NCBI RefSeq assembly: GCF_000419605.1
Contig: NZ_ATTI01000001.1
Span: 190,001-254,000 of the forward strand
Direction: 5' to 3'
From: Sphingomonas phyllosphaerae 5.2
GTDB lineage: Bacteria; Pseudomonadota; Alphaproteobacteria; Sphingomonadales; Sphingomonadaceae
Length of the DNA: 64,000 bases
In this document: one piece after another, positions 9,993 through 19,923 of the stretch
Position numbering within the stretch: position 1 is the stretch's first letter
Layout of the letters: each line of letters starts with the position of its first letter
The notes under the pieces: model-generated
Databases searched by the model: none
What the model was told of the DNA's origin: nothing
The model's input: the letters and a program-made list of their open reading frames with translations, nothing else
Translations under genes and position numbers: made by a program

Positions 9993-12770
9993 ATGACCAT
10001 GAAGACGACCGTACGGCTACTGATGTCCAGCGCCGCCCTGGCGATGACGATCGGCGCGGCCGCTGCCGCCGCGCAAACCGCACCGGTACAGGACGGAGCG
10101 ATCGCCGGGGAGCCGGGCCGCACGCCGCCGTCCGGCGATGACGCGACGGCGCCGCCTGCGTCCGCAACCGGCGACATCGTCGTCACCGGTATCCGGCAAA
10201 GCCTGGGCAGCGCGCAGAACATCAAGCGCAATTCCGACGCCATCGTCGACGCGCTGGTCGCCGAGGACATCGGCAAGTTCCCCGACAACAACGCTTCGGA
10301 GGCGATCGCCCGCATCACCGGCGTCCAGGTCACCCGCTACACCGACGAGGCGAACGGTGTGCTCATCCGCGGCCTGCCGAACGTGCAGACGACCGTGAAC
10401 GGTCGCGAGATCTTCACGGCCGACGGTCGTTCGGTGGCGATCCAGGACTTTCCCGCGCAGGCGGTGGCGCGGGTCGATGTCTTCAAGGCGGTCACCGCAC
10501 AGAATCTCGAGGGCGGGATTGCCGGGTTGATCGATGTCGGCCTGCGCCGCCCGTTCGACTTCAAGGGTTTTCAGCTCGCCGGTGCCGCGCGCGGCGTCTA
10601 CAATACCGAAAGTCGCAAGCTCGACCCGATCGGCAGCCTGCTCGTCAGCGATCGTTGGCAGACCGGTATCGGCGAGATCGGCGCCTTGCTCAACGTGTCC
10701 TTCACGCAGACCCGCTACCTCAATTCGATCCGCTATCAGGGCTTCCAGGACAATGTGCCGGCTGCGCAGGCGGTGCTGCCGGCCTCGGTCGGTCGCAACT
10801 TCACGTTCCCGCAGGACATCGGCCTGTTCTACGCACGCGGTAACCGGCAGCGCCCATCGGTCAACGGATCGCTGCAATGGCAGCCGGCCGATAACCTGAT
10901 GATCTATGCCGACGGTCTGTGGCAGGCCTACCGGAACAAGAACAACAACGACTTCTTCGGCCTACCCATCCAGGCCAGCACCACGGGCAGCACGCCGCCG
11001 GCCGTCCGTAATGCGGTACTGACCGGCGACGGCACCACCCTCCAGTCTTTCGACATGGACCTGGGCATCGTCAACGGTCCCACCAAGGAAGGCGGACGCG
11101 GGCGGACAGATACGTTCCAGGGCGCGTTGGGTGCGCGCTGGGAGCTGGGCAATGCGGTCTTCACGACCGATCTGGCCTATACGAAGTCGATCGTCGACAA
11201 CACGTTCTTCCGGTTCGAGACGCAATTGGCCAATCCGCTGTCGATCGCGGTTCGCCTGAACGCCGATCGCGGCGTCGACTTCGTTCCGAGCGGCGTCGAT
11301 TTCGCCGATCCCGCCAGCTACCTCATGCGCGGCTTCTACGAAAACCGGAATCGTTCGACCGGCGACCAGTGGCAGTGGACGGGCAACATGGACCTGGAGA
11401 CGGGATCGTCGCTGTTTCCGCGCTTCAAGTTCGGCCTGCGCTACGCCAACCGCAACGCCTCCTCCACGTACGGTGATCGCGACGCCAGGCTGGCGGGATT
11501 GCGTGATCCGATCTCGCGCGTGCCCGGTGTGTCCGAAGGCGGGATCATCGAGCCCGGTTTCCATGGCGACGACGCGCAGAAGTTCCGGTCGTGGTTCGCG
11601 CCGAACTCGAACATACTCAACGACAGGCTGGACGACGTGCGCGGCTACATCCGCGACGCGCTGCTCCGCAGCAATGCGGGTGCAGGGGCGCGGGAAGCAT
11701 GGGAGTCCGAACGGCCGATGCTCAATCCGCTATCCGCGTTCGCCGCGCGGGAGCAGGTGTTCAGCGGTTATGCGCAGGTCGATTACGCCTTCGATATCGG
11801 CATACCGGTCGACGGGGTGATCGGGACACGGATGGTGATCACGCGCAATCGGCTGGACGGCACCAATTCGTTGCCGATCCCCGGCACGAACCAGACACAG
11901 TTGGTACCGATCGCGTCGTCGACGCAATATGTCGACGTGCTGCCGAACATCAGTGCGCAGCTGCACTTCACCGATCGCCTGAAGCTGCGTCTGTCGCGCA
12001 CCGAAGCGCTGACCCGGCCCGGCTTCAACCAGATCAATCCGACGCTCACCATCCAGCAGGGGACGATCGGCGGAAACATCTCGTTCACCGGGAACGGCGG
12101 CAATCCGGAACTGCAGCCGATCCGTTCCGACAATTACGACGCCTCGCTGGAATATTACTTCTCGCGCACCGGATCGGTGACGGTCGCAGGCTTCTATCGG
12201 AAGATCGAGGGCTTCATCAATTCGCTGCCCAGCAAGGTGACGGTCGCGCCGTTCGGCGACATCCTCGTCTACCGTCCGACGAACTCGGCGTCCGGTAACA
12301 TCAAGGGCATCGAAGCTGCCGCGACTACCTTCTTCGATTTCCTGCCGGGTGCGTTGCGCGGGTTCGGTGCGCAGGCCAATTTCACCTATATCGACGGGGA
12401 GCAGGTGGTCCCGGCGGCGGAGAATTTCGCGGGTGGTCGCAACACCTTGCCCGGGGTGTCGAAGTACAGCTTCAACGTGATCGGGCTATATGAACTCGGC
12501 CCGAGCAGCGTGCGGCTCGCTTACAATTACCGCAGCGCCAACGTGGACGGCTTCGGTGCGCCGGGCGTGTTCACGACCGTCTATTCGGACGCCGTCGGGC
12601 GGCTGGATCTGTCGGCAAGCTACAATCTCAACGACAACATCACGCTGACCGTGGACGCAACGAACCTTCTGCGCACACCCTACCACAGCTACGTCAAGGA
12701 CGCGCGCTACCCGCGCGACGTGCGTTGGGAAGCCAGCCTGCTCTCGGCAGGAGTTCGCTTCCGCTTCTAG
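9993..12770 (+). CDS. TonB-dependent outer-membrane receptor
   Basis: A 925-aa receptor. A signal peptide (about residues 1-28, ending AAAAAQT) precedes a TonB-box-like GDIVVTGIRQSL. The plug domain has AEDIGKFPDNNASEAIARI and LIRGLPNVQTTVNGRE, the Caulobacter/Sphingomonas receptor class often linked to oligosaccharide uptake. The barrel ends in the aromatic GVRFRF needed for outer-membrane insertion. The ribosome site AAGGAGGG (9979-9986) is the strongest in the locus. It is the last gene of the operon and probably imports the oligosaccharides handled by the upstream genes. Confidence 0.94.
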   Translation: MTMKTTVRLLMSSAALAMTIGAAAAAAQTAPVQDGAIAGEPGRTPPSGDDATAPPASATGDIVVTGIRQSLGSAQNIKRNSDAIVDALVAEDIGKFPDNNASEAIARITGVQVTRYTDEANGVLIRGLPNVQTTVNGREIFTADGRSVAIQDFPAQAVARVDVFKAVTAQNLEGGIAGLIDVGLRRPFDFKGFQLAGAARGVYNTESRKLDPIGSLLVSDRWQTGIGEIGALLNVSFTQTRYLNSIRYQGFQDNVPAAQAVLPASVGRNFTFPQDIGLFYARGNRQRPSVNGSLQWQPADNLMIYADGLWQAYRNKNNNDFFGLPIQASTTGSTPPAVRNAVLTGDGTTLQSFDMDLGIVNGPTKEGGRGRTDTFQGALGARWELGNAVFTTDLAYTKSIVDNTFFRFETQLANPLSIAVRLNADRGVDFVPSGVDFADPASYLMRGFYENRNRSTGDQWQWTGNMDLETGSSLFPRFKFGLRYANRNASSTYGDRDARLAGLRDPISRVPGVSEGGIIEPGFHGDDAQKFRSWFAPNSNILNDRLDDVRGYIRDALLRSNAGAGAREAWESERPMLNPLSAFAAREQVFSGYAQVDYAFDIGIPVDGVIGTRMVITRNRLDGTNSLPIPGTNQTQLVPIASSTQYVDVLPNISAQLHFTDRLKLRLSRTEALTRPGFNQINPTLTIQQGTIGGNISFTGNGGNPELQPIRSDNYDASLEYYFSRTGSVTVAGFYRKIEGFINSLPSKVTVAPFGDILVYRPTNSASGNIKGIEAAATTFFDFLPGALRGFGAQANFTYIDGEQVVPAAENFAGGRNTLPGVSKYSFNVIGLYELGPSSVRLAYNYRSANVDGFGAPGVFTTVYSDAVGRLDLSASYNLNDNITLTVDATNLLRTPYHSYVKDARYPRDVRWEASLLSAGVRFRF

Positions 12771-12808
12771 GGCGCGAAGACGAGCGGGCGCTACATCGGT
12801 ATGGCTGG

Positions 12809-12834
12809 CGAGCCGAAGCGGTTGCTTCGGCTCG
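12809..12834 (+). terminator. Hairpin after the TonB receptor
   Basis: CGAGCCGAAGC and GCTTCGGCTCG form a perfect 11-bp stem around a GGTT loop, 38 nt after the receptor stop. There is no T-run, so it may be a weak terminator or an mRNA 3' stabiliser. Confidence 0.6.
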
Positions 12835-12930
12835 TCGGCTGGGCGCCACAACTGTCCGCGGCATATCACAGGGATCGAGGGATCGAAGTGCAGGGCGAAC
12901 CGTCCGATCGCATGATCCGGATCGCCGGGA

Positions 12931-13806
12931 TCACGATAGATGCTCGGTGAGCGCGTCAAGAAACAGGCGCACCTTTCGCGGGATGAGCCGCCGTGTCGGC
13001 AGCACCGCCCATATGCCCTGATCCGGTACGATGCCGTCGCTCAGGCTGATCTCCTGTAGCCTCCCGGAGACGAGGTCTTCGCGCACGTTCCATTCCGACA
13101 GTTGCACGATGCCGAGCCCGAGGATGCTCGCTTCGTGCAGTGCCTCCATGCTGTCCGCGGAGAAGCGCCCGGTGATCGCCTGTCGAATGGTTTTTCCCGA
13201 TCGTTCCAGCGTCCAGTGCCGGGCGGCGGGAACGGCAAGGCATTCATGATCGCGCAACCCGGACACCGTGGTGGGGGTGCCCCGCCGCGCGAGATAGGCG
13301 GGTGCGGCGTATAGGCCGCGCGCGTTGTCGGCCAGTCGGCGCGCGACCAGGGTGCTGTCGCGCAATTCCCCGAAGCGGATCGCGACGTCGACACCCTGCG
13401 CAGCGATATCCACCACCGCATCGCTGAGCAGCAGCTCGACCTTGACCCGCGGGTGGGCGGCGAGGAAGCGCACGAGCATCGGCGTCACGACCTTGCGGCC
13501 GAACGGAACCGAGGCCGCAACCCGCAGCAGCCCGCCTGCGCCTTCGTCGTCGCCGGCAACGGCGGCGCGCGCGTCCTCGGCATGGGCGAGGATCGCCTCT
13601 GCATGGGGCAGGAACGCCTCGCCTTCCGGCGTCAGCGAAAGTGATCGCGTCGTTCGATGCACCAGCCGGGCACCCACTTCGGCTTCGAGCGCCGCGAGCC
13701 GGCGCGACGCGACCAATGGCGTCAACCCCAACCGACGCCCGGCCGCCGACAGGCTCCCCTGCTGCACGGCTTCGATCAGGACGGCGATGTCGGCCAGCTC
13801 CAGCAT
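12931..13806 (-). CDS. LysR-family transcriptional regulator
   Basis: A 291-aa LysR protein. The winged helix-turn-helix lies in residues 1-60 (AVQQGSLSAAGRRLGLTPLV, then RRLAALEAEVGARLVHRTTR). The effector domain has the usual DVAIRFGEL and SILGLGIVQLSEW motifs. It is divergent from an MFS transporter and a flavin monooxygenase, the classic arrangement for regulating an adjacent catabolic or resistance pair. The ATG at 13806 lies in an inverted repeat TATC-N7-GATA, so autoregulation is likely. A much longer in-frame extension runs antisense through the neighbouring genes and is discarded. Confidence 0.92.
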   Translation of the reverse strand: MLELADIAVLIEAVQQGSLSAAGRRLGLTPLVASRRLAALEAEVGARLVHRTTRSLSLTPEGEAFLPHAEAILAHAEDARAAVAGDDEGAGGLLRVAASVPFGRKVVTPMLVRFLAAHPRVKVELLLSDAVVDIAAQGVDVAIRFGELRDSTLVARRLADNARGLYAAPAYLARRGTPTTVSGLRDHECLAVPAARHWTLERSGKTIRQAITGRFSADSMEALHEASILGLGIVQLSEWNVREDLVSGRLQEISLSDGIVPDQGIWAVLPTRRLIPRKVRLFLDALTEHLS

Positions 13807-13820
13807 ATCTTCGTATGATA
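13805..13820 (+). promoter_or_regulatory. Inverted repeat and regulon-like motif between LysR and MFS genes
   Basis: TATCTTCGTATGATA reads as TATC-N7-GATA and covers the LysR start codon. It could be a LysR site, but it also matches the ATATCTTCGTATG variant of the motif found upstream of five other genes here. In that reading it sits 89 nt upstream of the MFS start in the shared orientation. Confidence 0.4.
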
Positions 13821-13905
13821 AGCCGGCTGATCGAATGGCGCTACTTATGCTTCGCGGCGACAGGGTCCAGATGGGGGCAGATCGCTGCATACCCAGGAGG
13901 TCCGT

Positions 13906-15096
13906 ATGACACCCACCGCACACGCCGCCGAGACGGGACCGAGGCCACGGCTCCGTTCCGGGCTGAACTTCTCGATGGCGGTCGCCGCCGGGGTCGCCGT
14001 CGCCAACATCTATTATAATCAGCCGATGCTGGGGATCATGGAGCAGGACCTGCCCGGCACCGCCACCAGCTTCGTGCCGACCGCGACGCAGCTCGGCTAT
14101 GCGGCGGGGCTCTTCCTGCTGGTGCCGCTGGGCGATCTGGTCGAGCGCAAGCGCCTGATCGTCCTGCAGTTCGGGGGACTTGCGCTCGCGCTGACCATTG
14201 CGGCGATGGCGCCCGGCGCAGCGCTGGTGATCCTTGCCTCGCTGCTCGTGGGTATCCTCGCGACCGTCGCGCAGCAGATCGTGCCGCTCGCGGCGCATCT
14301 GGCGACGCCGGAGCGGCGCGGGGCGACGGTCGGCACGGTGATGGCCGGGCTGCTGTGCGGCATCCTGCTCAGCCGGACACTCGCCGGCTTCGTCGCCACG
14401 CATGCCGGGTGGCGCGAGATGTTCTGGCTTGGCGTGCCGCTGGCGGTCGGCGCCGGTGCAGTGATGGCGGCGGTGCTGCCGCGCAGCGCACCGGACACGA
14501 CGCACAGCTACGGCTCGCTGCTCCGGTCGCTCGGCGGTCTCTGGTCCGGGTTCGCCGCCTTGCGCACCGCGGCGATCACGCAGGCGTTGCTGTTCGCCGG
14601 CTTCAGCGCGTTCTGGACGATCCTCGCATTGCACCTGCAGGAACCACGCTTCTCGCTCGGTGCAGACGTCGCCGGGCTGTTCGGCATCGTCGGTGCCGTC
14701 GGCGTCCTCGCCGCGCCAGTGGCAGGCCGGATCGCCGACAGGCGCGGGCCGCAACTCGTCATCCTGCTCGGTGCGGCGCTGACGCTGTTCGCCTGGCTGG
14801 TATTCGGTGTCCTCGGGTCGATCGCGGGCCTCGTCGTCGGCGTCATCCTGCTCGACTTCGGCGTGCAGAGCGCGCTCGTCTCCAACCAGCATGTCGTCTA
14901 CGCGCTGCGCCCCGAGGCGCGGGCGCGGCTGAACACCATCTTCATGGGCGCGATGTTCCTGGGTGGTGCGGCGGGCTCCGCCGGCGCGACCTTCGCGTGG
15001 AACGCCGCCGGCTGGAGCGCGGTCGTCATGCTCGGCATCGTCCTGTCCGCAGCCGGCGTGCTGATCCAGCTCGTCCATTCGAAGCGGGAGCGCTGA
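13906..15096 (+). CDS. MFS transporter (efflux type)
   Basis: A 396-aa, 12-helix major facilitator. After a charged N-terminus the first helix holds [10 protein letters not shown], typical of drug or arabinose-efflux-like exporters, and the A-motif-like loop reads [12 protein letters not shown]. The start has a good ribosome site (CAGGAGGTCCGTATG). It is 3 nt from the downstream flavin monooxygenase, so the two are co-transcribed. Export of a toxic substrate or intermediate is plausible; the substrate is unknown. Confidence 0.88.
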   Translation: MTPTAHAAETGPRPRLRSGLNFSMAVAAGVAVANIYYNQPMLGIMEQDLPGTATSFVPTATQLGYAAGLFLLVPLGDLVERKRLIVLQFGGLALALTIAAMAPGAALVILASLLVGILATVAQQIVPLAAHLATPERRGATVGTVMAGLLCGILLSRTLAGFVATHAGWREMFWLGVPLAVGAGAVMAAVLPRSAPDTTHSYGSLLRSLGGLWSGFAALRTAAITQALLFAGFSAFWTILALHLQEPRFSLGADVAGLFGIVGAVGVLAAPVAGRIADRRGPQLVILLGAALTLFAWLVFGVLGSIAGLVVGVILLDFGVQSALVSNQHVVYALRPEARARLNTIFMGAMFLGGAAGSAGATFAWNAAGWSAVVMLGIVLSAAGVLIQLVHSKRER

Positions 15097-15099
15097 GCC

Positions 15100-16200
15100 A
15101 TGCGGGTTGTGATCGCCGGCGGATCGATGGCCGGACTGTTCGCCGCGGCGCTGCTGCGTAAGGCGGGGCATGACGTCCACGTCTACGAACGGTCGCACGC
15201 CGGTCTCGAAGGACGCGGCGCGGGGCTGGTCGCCCAGCAGGAGGTGTTCGACCTTCTGCACGAGATCGGACGGGACGAGGTTGCGCAGCTGGGCGTGGTC
15301 GCGAAGGAACGGATCACGCTCGCCTCGGATGGGACGATCGCAGCGGCCGGGGGACCGCCGCAGATGCAGATATCCTGGGATCACCTCTATGTGGCGACCC
15401 GGATGCAGATCCCGGACGAGGCCTATCATCTCGGGCGCGGCGCGATCGGCGCAGGGCAGGACGCCGCCGGCGCGTGGCTGGAGCTCGACCATGGCGAACG
15501 TATCCGTGCCGATCTCGTCATCGGTGCGGACGGCATCGGTTCGGCGGTCCGTCGATCGATGATGCCCGACGCCCCCGGCCCGCGCTATACCGGCTATGTG
15601 GCGTGGCGGGCGCTCGTACCGGAACGGTTGTTGCCGGTGTCGGCGGCGGATGTGCTGTCGGACCGCTTCGCCTTCTTCCACCTGCCCGGCGGTCAGGCGC
15701 TCGGCTATACCGTCACCGGCGCGAACGGAGAGCTGACACCGGGGCAGCGGCGCTACAATGCCGTCTGGTATCGCACCACGCCCGATCTCGCGGCGACGCT
15801 GACTGATCGGGACGGCCGCGTTCACCCCTATTCGCTGCCGCCCGGTGCCGTGCGCGCCGATGCCGTGCAGGAGGTGATCGCATCGGCACGTGCAGTGCTG
15901 CCGCGGCCATTCGCGACCGTGTTCGCGGCGGAGTCGCAGCCGTTCGTGCAGGCGATCTTCGACATGGAGATCGCGCGGATGGTCGAGGGGCGGCTCGCGC
16001 TGATCGGCGATGCGGCCTTCGTGGCGCGTCCACATACCGCGATGGGCGTCGCCAAGGCAGCCGGTGACGCGATGGCGCTCGCCCGGGCCGTGGATCTGGG
16101 ATGGACGCCCGAGGCGCGACGCGCGTTCGAAGCCGTACGGTTGCGGACGGGTCACGCCATCGTGGACTATGGCCGACGCCTGGGCGCCTCGCTCGGCTAG
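15100..16200 (+). CDS. FAD-dependent monooxygenase (aromatic hydroxylase type)
   Basis: A 366-aa class A flavoprotein hydroxylase. The N-terminal Rossmann motif is VIAGGSMAGLFAAALLRKAG, the middle FAD/NADPH motif is DLVIGADGIGSAVR, and the C-terminal FAD motif is RLALIGDAAFVARPH. Layout and length resemble 2,6-dihydroxypyridine hydroxylase and salicylate-type enzymes, which add oxygen to an aromatic ring using NAD(P)H. It probably acts with the adjacent MFS carrier under LysR control. The substrate is not determined. Confidence 0.88.
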   Translation: MRVVIAGGSMAGLFAAALLRKAGHDVHVYERSHAGLEGRGAGLVAQQEVFDLLHEIGRDEVAQLGVVAKERITLASDGTIAAAGGPPQMQISWDHLYVATRMQIPDEAYHLGRGAIGAGQDAAGAWLELDHGERIRADLVIGADGIGSAVRRSMMPDAPGPRYTGYVAWRALVPERLLPVSAADVLSDRFAFFHLPGGQALGYTVTGANGELTPGQRRYNAVWYRTTPDLAATLTDRDGRVHPYSLPPGAVRADAVQEVIASARAVLPRPFATVFAAESQPFVQAIFDMEIARMVEGRLALIGDAAFVARPHTAMGVAKAAGDAMALARAVDLGWTPEARRAFEAVRLRTGHAIVDYGRRLGASLG

Positions 16201-16207
16201 GCCCGCT

Positions 16208-16236
16208 CGGCACGTTCCCGCCGCGGGAACGTGCCG
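16208..16236. terminator. Bidirectional terminator hairpin
   Basis: CGGCACGTTCCCG and CGGGAACGTGCCG form a perfect 13-bp stem with a 3-nt loop, exactly between the convergent monooxygenase and nitrobindin-like genes. No long T-run is present, but position and strength argue for termination in both directions. Confidence 0.75.
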
Positions 16237-16247
16237 GGCCATATCGA

Positions 16248-16901
16248 TCAGTCTGCCCGGCGCCTGGCGAGGATCGCAGCCCACGGATTGGGGCGCGCAT
16301 CGCCGATGCGGTGCAGCGTGTTGCGGTCCTGATGCGCGAACGGCGCGTCGCGCCCCTCGACCATCAGCTCGGTATCGGTGACGTAGCTCCACGTGCCGTC
16401 GGGGTTGAAGGTGATAGCGATGCGATAGCTCTCGGTCCGGAAAGATTGCTCCAGGAACTGCGTCGAGCAGATGCCGTAGCCGGTTTCGCCGCGCGTCGCC
16501 GTCACCACGATCTCGTCCGCATCCGGCGCGACCCGCCCGGACGCGAGCGCGACCTGTCCGCGGGGGATCGCCAGCGTCTGCATGACGAGTCCGGTGGCGG
16601 GTTCCCACAGCCAGTAGCCGACCTGTTCGTGAAAGGTGATGTCTTCCTCCTCGGTCGTGATGTGGAGGTGGTAGCGCAGGCCGTAAAAGAGCTGTGGCCC
16701 ATTCGCCTGCGGGTCGATCGCCTGGAAATCGATGTTCTCGATAAAGACGCGGCGCTCCGGCCCGTCCGGCTTCGGCGCGAGATCGACGCCCTTGCGTGCG
16801 CGCCAGCGACCGGCAAGGCGGCGAAGCGGACCCAGGTTCGCCAGCGTGTCGGGGTCGACGTCGGTCGGTTCGGTAAAGATGTCGTGCGGCTTCGGGGTCA
16901 T
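16248..16901 (-). CDS. Nitrobindin-like/FABP-like beta-barrel protein
   Basis: A 217-aa protein with LGPLRRLAGRWRARKGVD, a long beta-rich middle (YHLHITTEEEDITFHEQVGY, then LWEPATGLVMQTLAIPRGQ) and TWSYVTDTELMVEG near the end. This matches the heme-binding beta-barrel group formerly DUF1794, whose studied members bind heme and react with nitric oxide or peroxynitrite. The ATG at 16901 has a GGAG site; a longer in-frame extension lacks one. A regulon-like motif lies 89 nt upstream. Heme binding is inference, since the axial His cannot be assigned with confidence. Confidence 0.7.
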   Translation of the reverse strand: MTPKPHDIFTEPTDVDPDTLANLGPLRRLAGRWRARKGVDLAPKPDGPERRVFIENIDFQAIDPQANGPQLFYGLRYHLHITTEEEDITFHEQVGYWLWEPATGLVMQTLAIPRGQVALASGRVAPDADEIVVTATRGETGYGICSTQFLEQSFRTESYRIAITFNPDGTWSYVTDTELMVEGRDAPFAHQDRNTLHRIGDARPNPWAAILARRRAD

Positions 16902-16989
16902 GGCGGATCTCCGGCTGGGAGGTGAAGCAGGCGACGCCGGTATCGACGGCGTACGAAGGACCGTACGCCCGCGCCCCGGAACAGGCAGC

Positions 16990-17004
16990 CATACGTAGGT
17001 TTCG
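16990..17004 (-). promoter_or_regulatory. FixJ-like binding site A
   Basis: CATACGTAGGTTTCG on the plus strand reads CGAAACCTACGTATG toward the nitrobindin-like gene, 89 nt before its start. The core ATACGTAG matches 7 of 8 positions of the FixJ consensus GTAMGTAG. The FixJ-type regulator at 17642-18307 is the natural candidate binder. Confidence 0.5.
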
Positions 17005-17206
17005 AGCCGCAACGATGAGCGTCGCGCCGGGTCGGCCGGGGCAGCGCCGCGTTTCGTGGAACGCCAAGCCGTCGGCAGCGGGCGCGCTCACCTTTTCGCG
17101 GAGTGAGGGCCGGGCACGGAATGCCGTTACTTCCCGGGCTACGTGCTTCCAGCGCGAAGGCCGGCGAGGGCGCGGCACATCTGAGAGGGAGCGCCGCCGC
17201 CCGCGC

Positions 17207-17572
17207 TCAGCCGATGGCGTCCTCGATCGCCTCGAGCAACGTGTCGGGATCGATCGGCTTGGTCAGGAAGGCACGTGCACCGTTCGCCAGCATCTGGTCG
17301 CGGGTGGCGGACGTGGGGAAGGCGGTCATCGCGATGAGCGGATGCGAGCACCCGCGACGCTTCAGCTCGAGTTGCAATGCGCGGCCGTCGACGCCCTCCA
17401 TATGGACATCGGTGACGATGCAGGCGAACGTCTCCAACTGCCGGCTGTCGAGCAGCGCGCCGCCATCCGCAAATGCGATGCCGGTCAGCCCTGCGGAGCC
17501 GAGCAGGCTGACGATGCTGCCGCGGACGCCCGGATCGTCATCGACGATGGCCACAAGCTGGGAATGGGGCAA
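17207..17572 (-). CDS. Stand-alone response-regulator receiver (CheY-like)
   Basis: A 121-aa single receiver domain: acidic pocket DDD at 11-13, phospho-acceptor Asp55 in IVTDVHMEG, Thr83 and Lys105 in LTKP. There is no output domain, so it must act by protein contact or as a phosphate sink. The start is a TTG behind GGAGTATGCC. It follows the FixJ-type regulator and its PAS kinase on the same strand, so it probably exchanges phosphate with that kinase. A regulon-like motif lies 71 nt upstream. Confidence 0.85.
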   Translation of the reverse strand: MPHSQLVAIVDDDPGVRGSIVSLLGSAGLTGIAFADGGALLDSRQLETFACIVTDVHMEGVDGRALQLELKRRGCSHPLIAMTAFPTSATRDQMLANGARAFLTKPIDPDTLLEAIEDAIG

Positions 17573-17591
17573 GGCATACTCCGGACCCGGG

Positions 17592-17659
17592 CCGAACGCG
17601 CCCGTCGCACCCTCATTGGGCGGTTCGGCGTCACCTTGCCATCATACGGAGATATTAAA
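17592..17659 (-). promoter_or_regulatory. Hairpin and motif D between the FixJ-type and receiver genes
   Basis: CCGAAC-CGCCC and GGGCG-GTTCGG (17592-17628) form a hairpin with one bulged base, perhaps attenuating read-through. CATACGGAGATATT at 17643-17656 overlaps the last codons of the regulator gene and reads toward the receiver gene 71 nt away. It shares CCGTATGATGG with the other motif copies. Confidence 0.4.
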
Positions 17660-18307
17660 GCGGTGGATGGTCGCGTCGCGGACGCCGAGCTGCTCGGCCA
17701 TGCGCACCAGATCGGCCAGCGACTGCGCTTCCATCTTGCGCATCATGTTGCCGCGATGGATCTTGACCGTGATCTCGCTCAGCGAAAGCTTGGCGGCGAC
17801 CTGCTTGTTCATCAGGCCGGTCACCACCAACGCCATGACGTCCCGTTCCCGCGGGGTCAGCCGCTCGTAGCAGGCTTTCAGGTCGGCGATCCCGGCAGCC
17901 TCGGCCAGCCGCGCGCGGTCGGCATCCAGCGCGGTCGCCACCGCCGCCAGCAGCTGTTCGTCCTCGAACGGCTTGGGCAACACGTCGATCGCACCGGCGC
18001 GCATGCCGCGCACCGTCATCGGTATGTCGCCGTGGCCGGTGATCAGCACGACGGGAAGGTGGATGCCATGGTCCGCCAGCCGCTCCTGAACGTCGAGGCC
18101 GTTTTCGCCAGCCAAGCGGATGTCCAGGATCAGGCAGGCGGGAACCGTCGGTGGCGCGACCGACAGGAATGTCCCCGGACCATCGAAAAGCCGGACATCG
18201 TACCCGATCGAGCGCAGCAGGCTGCCGATCGAGCTGCGGACTTCCGGGTCGTCGTCGATGACGCAGATACAGTCCGGTGCCATCTCGCCCGGCGTCGCAT
18301 CCGTCAT
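17642..18307 (-). CDS. FixJ-family response regulator (REC-LuxR HTH)
   Basis: A 221-aa regulator with an N-terminal receiver (DDD at 18-20, phospho-Asp62 in [12 protein letters not shown], Lys in VLPKPF) and a C-terminal LuxR-type helix-turn-helix ([20 protein letters not shown], then [13 protein letters not shown]). This is the FixJ/NarL-like layout of a phosphorylation-activated DNA-binding protein. Its ATG overlaps the kinase stop as ATGA, making a tight kinase-regulator pair. The GTAMGTAG-like sites nearby are probable targets. Confidence 0.95.
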   Translation of the reverse strand: MTDATPGEMAPDCICVIDDDPEVRSSIGSLLRSIGYDVRLFDGPGTFLSVAPPTVPACLILDIRLAGENGLDVQERLADHGIHLPVVLITGHGDIPMTVRGMRAGAIDVLPKPFEDEQLLAAVATALDADRARLAEAAGIADLKACYERLTPRERDVMALVVTGLMNKQVAAKLSLSEITVKIHRGNMMRKMEAQSLADLVRMAEQLGVRDATIHRFNISV

Positions 18308-19827
18308 GCCGCCACCCTTTCGCGCTCGTCGACGATTGGCAACCGGAAGCTGAACGTCGCGCCGCCATTCGCATTGCCGGCCGCGGTCAGCGTGCCGCCA
18401 TGCTGTTCGATGATCGAGCGGCAGATCGACAGGCCCATGCCCATCCCCTCCTGCTTGGTGGTGAAGAAGGGGCGGAACAGGTTCTCGGGATCGGCGTCCG
18501 CGATCCCGCTCCCGCAGTCGCTGACGTCGACGGCGACATAGGCCCCATCGCGGGCGCCATCGATGCACAGCGTGCGGCGATCGGCGGGGGTGCCGGCCAT
18601 GGCCTGTTGCGCGTTGATCAACAGGTTCATCAGCACCTGTTGCAGTTGCACGCGGTCGCCGCTCACCGCCGGAAGATCCTCCGCGATGGTCATCCGCAGC
18701 GTCACTCCGTTCGCGCCCAGTTCGCGGTCGAGGATCGCGGCGGTATCGGTGACCAGCGATCCGATCGCGACCGCGTCGTGCTCGGGATCGGCTTTGCGCG
18801 CGAGGTCGCGGATGCGGGCGATCACGTCCGCCGCTCGCCGCCCGTTCGACGCGATATGATCCAGGCAGTCGGCGACTTCCGCCGCCTCCGGTGCCGCGCG
18901 TGCCAGCCACCGCCGTCCCGAGCTCGCATAGGTGATGATCGCCGACAGCGGCTGGTTCACCTCGTGCGCGATCGACGCGGCAAGCTGTCCGAGCGTCGTC
19001 ACGCGCGCCATGTGCGTCAACTCCGCCTGTGACTCCGCGAGCCGTGCCTGCGCGCGGTTGCGTTGCGTCACGTCCAGCGCGGTGATCAGCACATGTTGCC
19101 ATCCGTGATGGTCGGGCGGCAGCGTCACCCGCAGGACGACGTCGATCACCGTTCCCGAGGTAGTGCGGAATTGCGCCTCTTCCTCGACCGGCATCTCGCC
19201 GCGCAGCAACCGTTCGAAGATGCGGACCTGCGCCGTCTGTGCTGCGGCGGTGTGGTGCGCGATGATGTTGCCGCCGATCAGCGCGGATCGATCCGCATAG
19301 CCGAACAGGCGCGCCACTTCCTGGTTCGCGTCGCGGATATGGGTCCGCCCGGCGGCGCGCTGCACCAGGTCGAGGTTCAGCGCCTCGCCGGCGTGGAGCA
19401 TCGCGTAGGCTGCCGACCAGTCGGATTCCCAGATCGGAAAGCCGGCCGCGTTGAAGATCATGCCATAGCGTTGATCGGCGCGCTGCCGGTCCGCCGCCAC
19501 GGTGATCTGGCGCGCGCACAGCAGCGCGGTGGTCGCGATCGCGATCAGGCTGACGGCCAGTCGCATCGTCGGCGAACCGATGCCGTCGGCGCCGTGGCTG
19601 ATCCAATAGCCGACGATAGCCAACGCGGCGCAAACCGAGCCGGCCACATGCACGGCCGATCGCCGTTGTTCGCGTGCCACGACGAGGACGACGATCGTGT
19701 AGAGCACGGCGACCGCGCCTTGCAGCGGGCTGAGCACGTCGAGCGCAAAGATGCCGAGGGCAAGCAGCGCGGCCATCCCGATCCGGCCGGCGGCGATCCA
19801 CCGCCGCACCTCGCTGTCACCTTCCAT
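18304..19827 (-). CDS. PAS-containing sensor histidine kinase (FixL-like)
   Basis: A 507-aa membrane sensor kinase: N-terminal hydrophobic helices (about residues 15-110), a PAS-like domain (about 125-260, with [17 protein letters not shown]), a HisKA box [13 protein letters not shown] with phospho-His288, then HATPase N-box LLINAQQAM and G-boxes DCGSGI and GMGMGLSI. The kinase core resembles FixL/DctB. No heme-ligand motif could be assigned in the PAS domain, so oxygen sensing is not claimed. The ATG at 19827 is preferred over an in-frame extension of 24 residues. It is translationally coupled to the FixJ-type regulator. Confidence 0.93.
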   Translation of the reverse strand: MEGDSEVRRWIAAGRIGMAALLALGIFALDVLSPLQGAVAVLYTIVVLVVAREQRRSAVHVAGSVCAALAIVGYWISHGADGIGSPTMRLAVSLIAIATTALLCARQITVAADRQRADQRYGMIFNAAGFPIWESDWSAAYAMLHAGEALNLDLVQRAAGRTHIRDANQEVARLFGYADRSALIGGNIIAHHTAAAQTAQVRIFERLLRGEMPVEEEAQFRTTSGTVIDVVLRVTLPPDHHGWQHVLITALDVTQRNRAQARLAESQAELTHMARVTTLGQLAASIAHEVNQPLSAIITYASSGRRWLARAAPEAAEVADCLDHIASNGRRAADVIARIRDLARKADPEHDAVAIGSLVTDTAAILDRELGANGVTLRMTIAEDLPAVSGDRVQLQQVLMNLLINAQQAMAGTPADRRTLCIDGARDGAYVAVDVSDCGSGIADADPENLFRPFFTTKQEGMGMGLSICRSIIEQHGGTLTAAGNANGGATFSFRLPIVDERERVAA

Positions 19828-19923
19828 TGCCGCCTCCCGCAGCGATCGAAAGGATCGCCACCCCGAAACGAAGCTGGCCGATCGCGCAACGAACTGCAAC
19901 TCTACTCTATTTTCTCACGTCGG

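Noticed and set aside
13807..17178. Very long minus-strand open frame extending the LysR gene to over 1400 codons
   Set aside because: It runs antisense through the MFS and monooxygenase genes with Arg/Gly/Asp-rich composition typical of GC-rich shadow frames; the LysR start at 13806 is clear.
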